64,000 bases of DNA from positions 1,026,001 to 1,090,000 of the forward strand of contig CAJNDS010002324.1 in assembly GCA_905221605.1 (NCBI GenBank), in the 5' to 3' direction. Below, piece by piece: positions 62,758 through 64,000 of this stretch. The DNA comes from Symbiodinium natans. Its lineage: Eukaryota > Sar > Dinophyceae > Suessiales > Symbiodiniaceae. The notes under the pieces were generated by a model. That model was not told the origin of the DNA. It was given only the letters and a program-made list of their open reading frames with translations, and ran no database searches. A program made the translations under genes and the position numbers. Position 1 is the first letter of the stretch, and each line of letters begins with the position of its first letter.

Positions 62758-62819
62758 CCCTAAACCCTAAACCCTAAACCCTAAACCCTGAACCCTGAAC
62801 CCTGAACCCTAAACCCTAG
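62758..62819. repeat. Telomeric repeat tract 3' of the LINE
   Basis: CCCTAAA x4, CCCTGAA x3, then CCCTAAACCCTAG, directly after the LINE A-tail. Confidence 0.93.
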
Positions 62820-63106
62820 TAGAAATCCCAAAGCCCAAAAACCCCAAAGACCCCCCCGAAAATCAGGCGCGGCCTGGGCCTGGGAGCTGGCCGCGGCTCT
62901 CTGGCCAAGGCTTTGGGGGTTCAGGGGGCTGAGGAGAGGGTTTTTTCATGCAGTAGGGTTTAGGGATGTTTAGGGTGTTTTCATGCAGTAGGGTTTCCAG
63001 GGGTTCGGGCTGAGTGATCCGGGGCTTTTAAGGCTTGGGGGCTTTCGGGGCTTAGGGTTTAGGGCCGCTTTCGCAGGGTTCGTGGGGCTGTCAACGCAGT
63101 CTACAG
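62820..63106. repeat. Degenerate telomere-like spacer
   Basis: G-rich, with TTTAGGG-like units. TTTTCATGCAGTAGGGTTT occurs twice (about 62943 and 62978). Confidence 0.65.
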
Positions 63107-64000
63107 GGCTCCGCACGGAGGAGTTGTCTTGCAACGGTCGCCTGTTGGTTGGCCATCACACTGTTGCAGCGTGCCGCAGGATGACCATCGAAAACGGATC
63201 CTTGCAGCAGGAATGCTGTGTGAGGAAATAAACAACCACATGAGATTTCTCTGACCGCACGGAGGAGTTGTTTTGCAACGGCAGCATGGAGTATTTGTGA
63301 GGAACGAGTCTTGGATAGCTTGGTCGCGTGTTGGCTGGCCATCGCACGGAAGGTTGGTGATGTCAGGAACAGCACTGTTGCAGCGTGCCGCAGGATGACC
63401 ATCGAAAACGGATCCTTGCAGCAGGAATGCTGTGTGAGGAAATAAACAACCACATGAGATTTCTCTGACCGCACGGAGGAGTTGTTTTGCAACGGCAGCA
63501 TGGAGTATTTGTGAGGAACGAGTCTTGGATAGCTTGGTCGCTTGTTGGCTGGCCATCGCACGGAAGGTTGGTGATGTCAGGAACAGCACTGTTGCAGCGT
63601 GCCGCAGGATGACCATCGAAAACGGATCCTTGCAGCAGGAATGCTGTGTGAGGAAATAAACAACCACATGAGATTTCTCTGACCGCACGGAGGAGTTGTT
63701 TTGCAACGGCAGCATGGAGTATTTGTGAGGAACGAGTCTTGGATAGCTTGGTCGCGTGTTGGCTGGCCATCGCACGGAAGGTTGGTGATGTCAGGAACAG
63801 CACTGTTGCAGCGTGCCGCAGGATGACCATCGAAAACGGATCCTTGCAGCAGGAATACCGTGTGAGGAAATAACCAACCACATGAGATTTCTCTGACCGC
63901 ACAGAGGAGTTGTTTTGCAACGGTAGCATGGAGTGTGTATTAGGAGCGAGTCTTGGCGAGCTTGGTCGCTTGTTGGCTGGCCATCGCACGGAAGGTTGGT
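63107..64000. repeat. 214-bp tandem satellite, continuing past the window
   Basis: GACCGCAC recurs at 63253, 63467, 63681 and 63895, exactly 214 bp apart. The first unit (63107-63252) has an internal deletion. Units are nearly identical, the last slightly diverged. Minus-strand open frames of up to 224 codons cross unit borders. Position beside telomeric repeats suggests a subtelomeric satellite. Confidence 0.95.

Noticed and set aside
63091-63989. Proteins of up to 224 codons on the minus strand
   Set aside because: They cross identical 214-bp satellite units in changing phase and have no domain.

Overview
The window looks like nuclear DNA of a photosynthetic, peridinin-type dinoflagellate, probably close to Symbiodiniaceae. 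The evidence is: Arabidopsis-type CCCTAAA/TTTAGGG telomeric repeats at several internal places; introns that repeatedly begin with GC and end with AG followed by G; a nuclear, intron-bearing gene for photosystem II subunit PsbL with a signal peptide and an FVxP-type transit sequence; and very long intronless retroelement reading frames. No bacterial operon, CRISPR array, rRNA or convincing tRNA gene was seen.

Layout. 1-5 kb: a 1.7-kb direct duplication (682-2401 and 3183-4712), with perfect or near-perfect GGCCCC..GGGGCC hairpins in the spacer. 6-14 kb (minus strand): an uninterrupted 2,665-codon Ty1/copia polyprotein with a ~690-residue extra C-terminal module. 15.4-19 kb: GAAGGCTT-type repeats, a ~68-bp satellite that flips orientation at about 16917, a scrap of a helicase gene, and a multi-copy non-coding repeat carrying a conserved hairpin. 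19.0-30.2 kb: a complete 11.2-kb tyrosine-recombinase retroelement with split direct repeats (A1 ... B1-A2 ... B2). Its order is SR-rich ORF, tyrosine recombinase, CCCH-finger gag-like ORF, then methyltransferase-like/RT/RNase H. Its leader holds eight hairpins with covarying stems. 30.6-36.9 kb (minus): a 2,108-codon intronless UPF1-like SF1 helicase whose 5' end runs into the satellite. 37.4-39.1 kb: a large inverted repeat with telomeric tracts. 39.6 kb: a ~115-bp MITE-like element. 40.8-42.7 kb: a broken second helicase copy running straight into the satellite.

43-53 kb looks like ordinary host territory. It holds the 3' exons of a RING-H2/ZZ-finger protein (PRT1-like layout) at 47.3-48.45 kb and the psbL gene at 50.8-51.35 kb. 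Other exons are probably present but could not be assigned. From 53.4 kb on, the sequence becomes subtelomere-like: a 600-bp pyrimidine tract, degenerate telomeric repeats, a LINE inserted directly between telomeric repeats (55.83-62.76 kb), and a 214-bp satellite running off the end of the window.

The LINE is the most unusual unit. It sits between CCCTAAA arrays on both sides, has essentially no 3' UTR, and orders its domains endonuclease, RNase H, reverse transcriptase. It also carries about 25 copies of a 9-12 nt motif (core TACAMCGCC) in all three reading frames, which points to a nucleic-acid-level signal. The helicase/satellite/hairpin-repeat association at 16-19, 30-37 and 41-43 kb is a second candidate for an undescribed repeated unit. 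The tyrosine-recombinase element is inserted inside it.
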